DNA of 6,293 nt from JBJHBY01 sp050485745 (GTDB lineage Bacteria; Pseudomonadota; Gammaproteobacteria; Pseudomonadales; CAMLJR01). A model generated the notes under the pieces. That model did no database searches. It worked only from the letters and a program-made list of their open reading frames with translations, and was not told where the DNA came from. Location of the stretch: positions 1 to 6,293 of the forward strand of contig JBJHBY010000205.1 in NCBI GenBank assembly GCA_050485745.1, in the 5' to 3' direction. A program made the position numbers and the translations under genes. Shown in pieces: positions 6,180 to 6,293 of the stretch. Numbering within the stretch: the stretch's first letter is position 1; each line of letters starts with the position of its first letter.

Positions 6180-6280
6180 CAGCCGAATCAGCGCGAGGAC
6201 TGTCCGCGTCCCAAAAATCGCGCAGCGATTTTGGTCGGCTGGACTTAAAAAACAATGGGCGCAGCGCCGGCTGGGACGCG
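6180..6280. repeat. Multi-hairpin non-coding element
   Basis: Several inverted repeats overlap here. CAGCCGA (6180-6186) pairs with TCGGCTG (6235-6241). A ten-pair hairpin is formed by 6211-6221 with 6225-6234, a three-base loop and one bulged A. CGCGTCCCA (6205-6213) pairs with TGGGACGCG (6272-6280). GGCG/CGCC closes a small hairpin at 6258-6268. The 9-bp pairing and the outer 7-bp pairing cannot both form with the main hairpin fully intact, so alternative folds exist. I do not recognise the family and see no gene in it. Confidence 0.55.
6247..6268 (-). terminator. Possible weak minus-strand terminator
   Basis: Read on the minus strand, the small GGCG-CTG-CGCC hairpin (6258-6268) is followed after five bases by six T residues (complement of 6247-6252). 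It could end a transcript entering from beyond the right edge. The stem is only four pairs, so this is tentative. Confidence 0.22.
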
Positions 6281-6293
6281 AGCATCGCAGGGG

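Noticed and set aside
6180..6241. Integron attC site
   Set aside because: The region is palindromic but lacks the GTTRRRY and RYYYAAC core sites, and no integrase or cassette gene is present.
4777..6285. Long open frame on the minus strand extending the UPF0149 gene upstream to a total of 735 codons
   Set aside because: It is antisense to the well-supported flavoprotein gene and its translation has the Gly/Ala/His/Gln-rich look of a codon-bias shadow. Only the last 232 codons show a real family pattern.

Overview
The window is a GC-rich bacterial chromosomal segment, most likely from a gammaproteobacterium. The pointers are a YdcH-type DUF465 protein, a UPF0149/YecA-type protein ending in a SEC-C zinc motif, a YrbG-type cation antiporter and REP-like palindromes with a GTAG head. 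The large TonB-dependent receptor and the nitronate-monooxygenase-type flavoprotein would suit a marine, lipid- or hydrocarbon-using member of the class, but that is inference. The window shows no phage genes, transposases, CRISPR arrays, tRNAs or rRNAs.

Layout from left to right. Positions 1-218 are non-coding and repeat-rich: two REP-like palindromes lie tail to tail around a diverged 44-bp direct repeat. On the minus strand, 219-1184 encodes a ten-helix Ca2+/Na+ antiporter whose stop codon is part of the REP head. A strong intrinsic terminator (1255-1282, minus strand) separates it from the TonB-dependent receptor upstream of it (1324-3555, minus). A 222-bp leader/promoter region follows. 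Next come two small minus-strand genes, a DUF465 protein (3778-3987) and a UPF0149/SEC-C protein (4078-4776). A 189-bp divergent intergenic region with a recognisable promoter leads to the only plus-strand gene, the nitronate monooxygenase family protein (4966-6093). The last 200 bp are non-coding and full of overlapping inverted repeats.

No shared pathway is visible. The DUF465 and UPF0149 genes could be co-transcribed (90-nt gap, same strand). The receptor, antiporter and flavoprotein look like independent transcription units. Most of the window is ordinary. The parts that reward a second look are the three non-coding stretches: the REP-flanked repeat cluster at the left edge, the receptor leader with its 13-bp tandem repeat, and the multi-hairpin region at the right edge. 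I do not see a convincing new multi-gene system.
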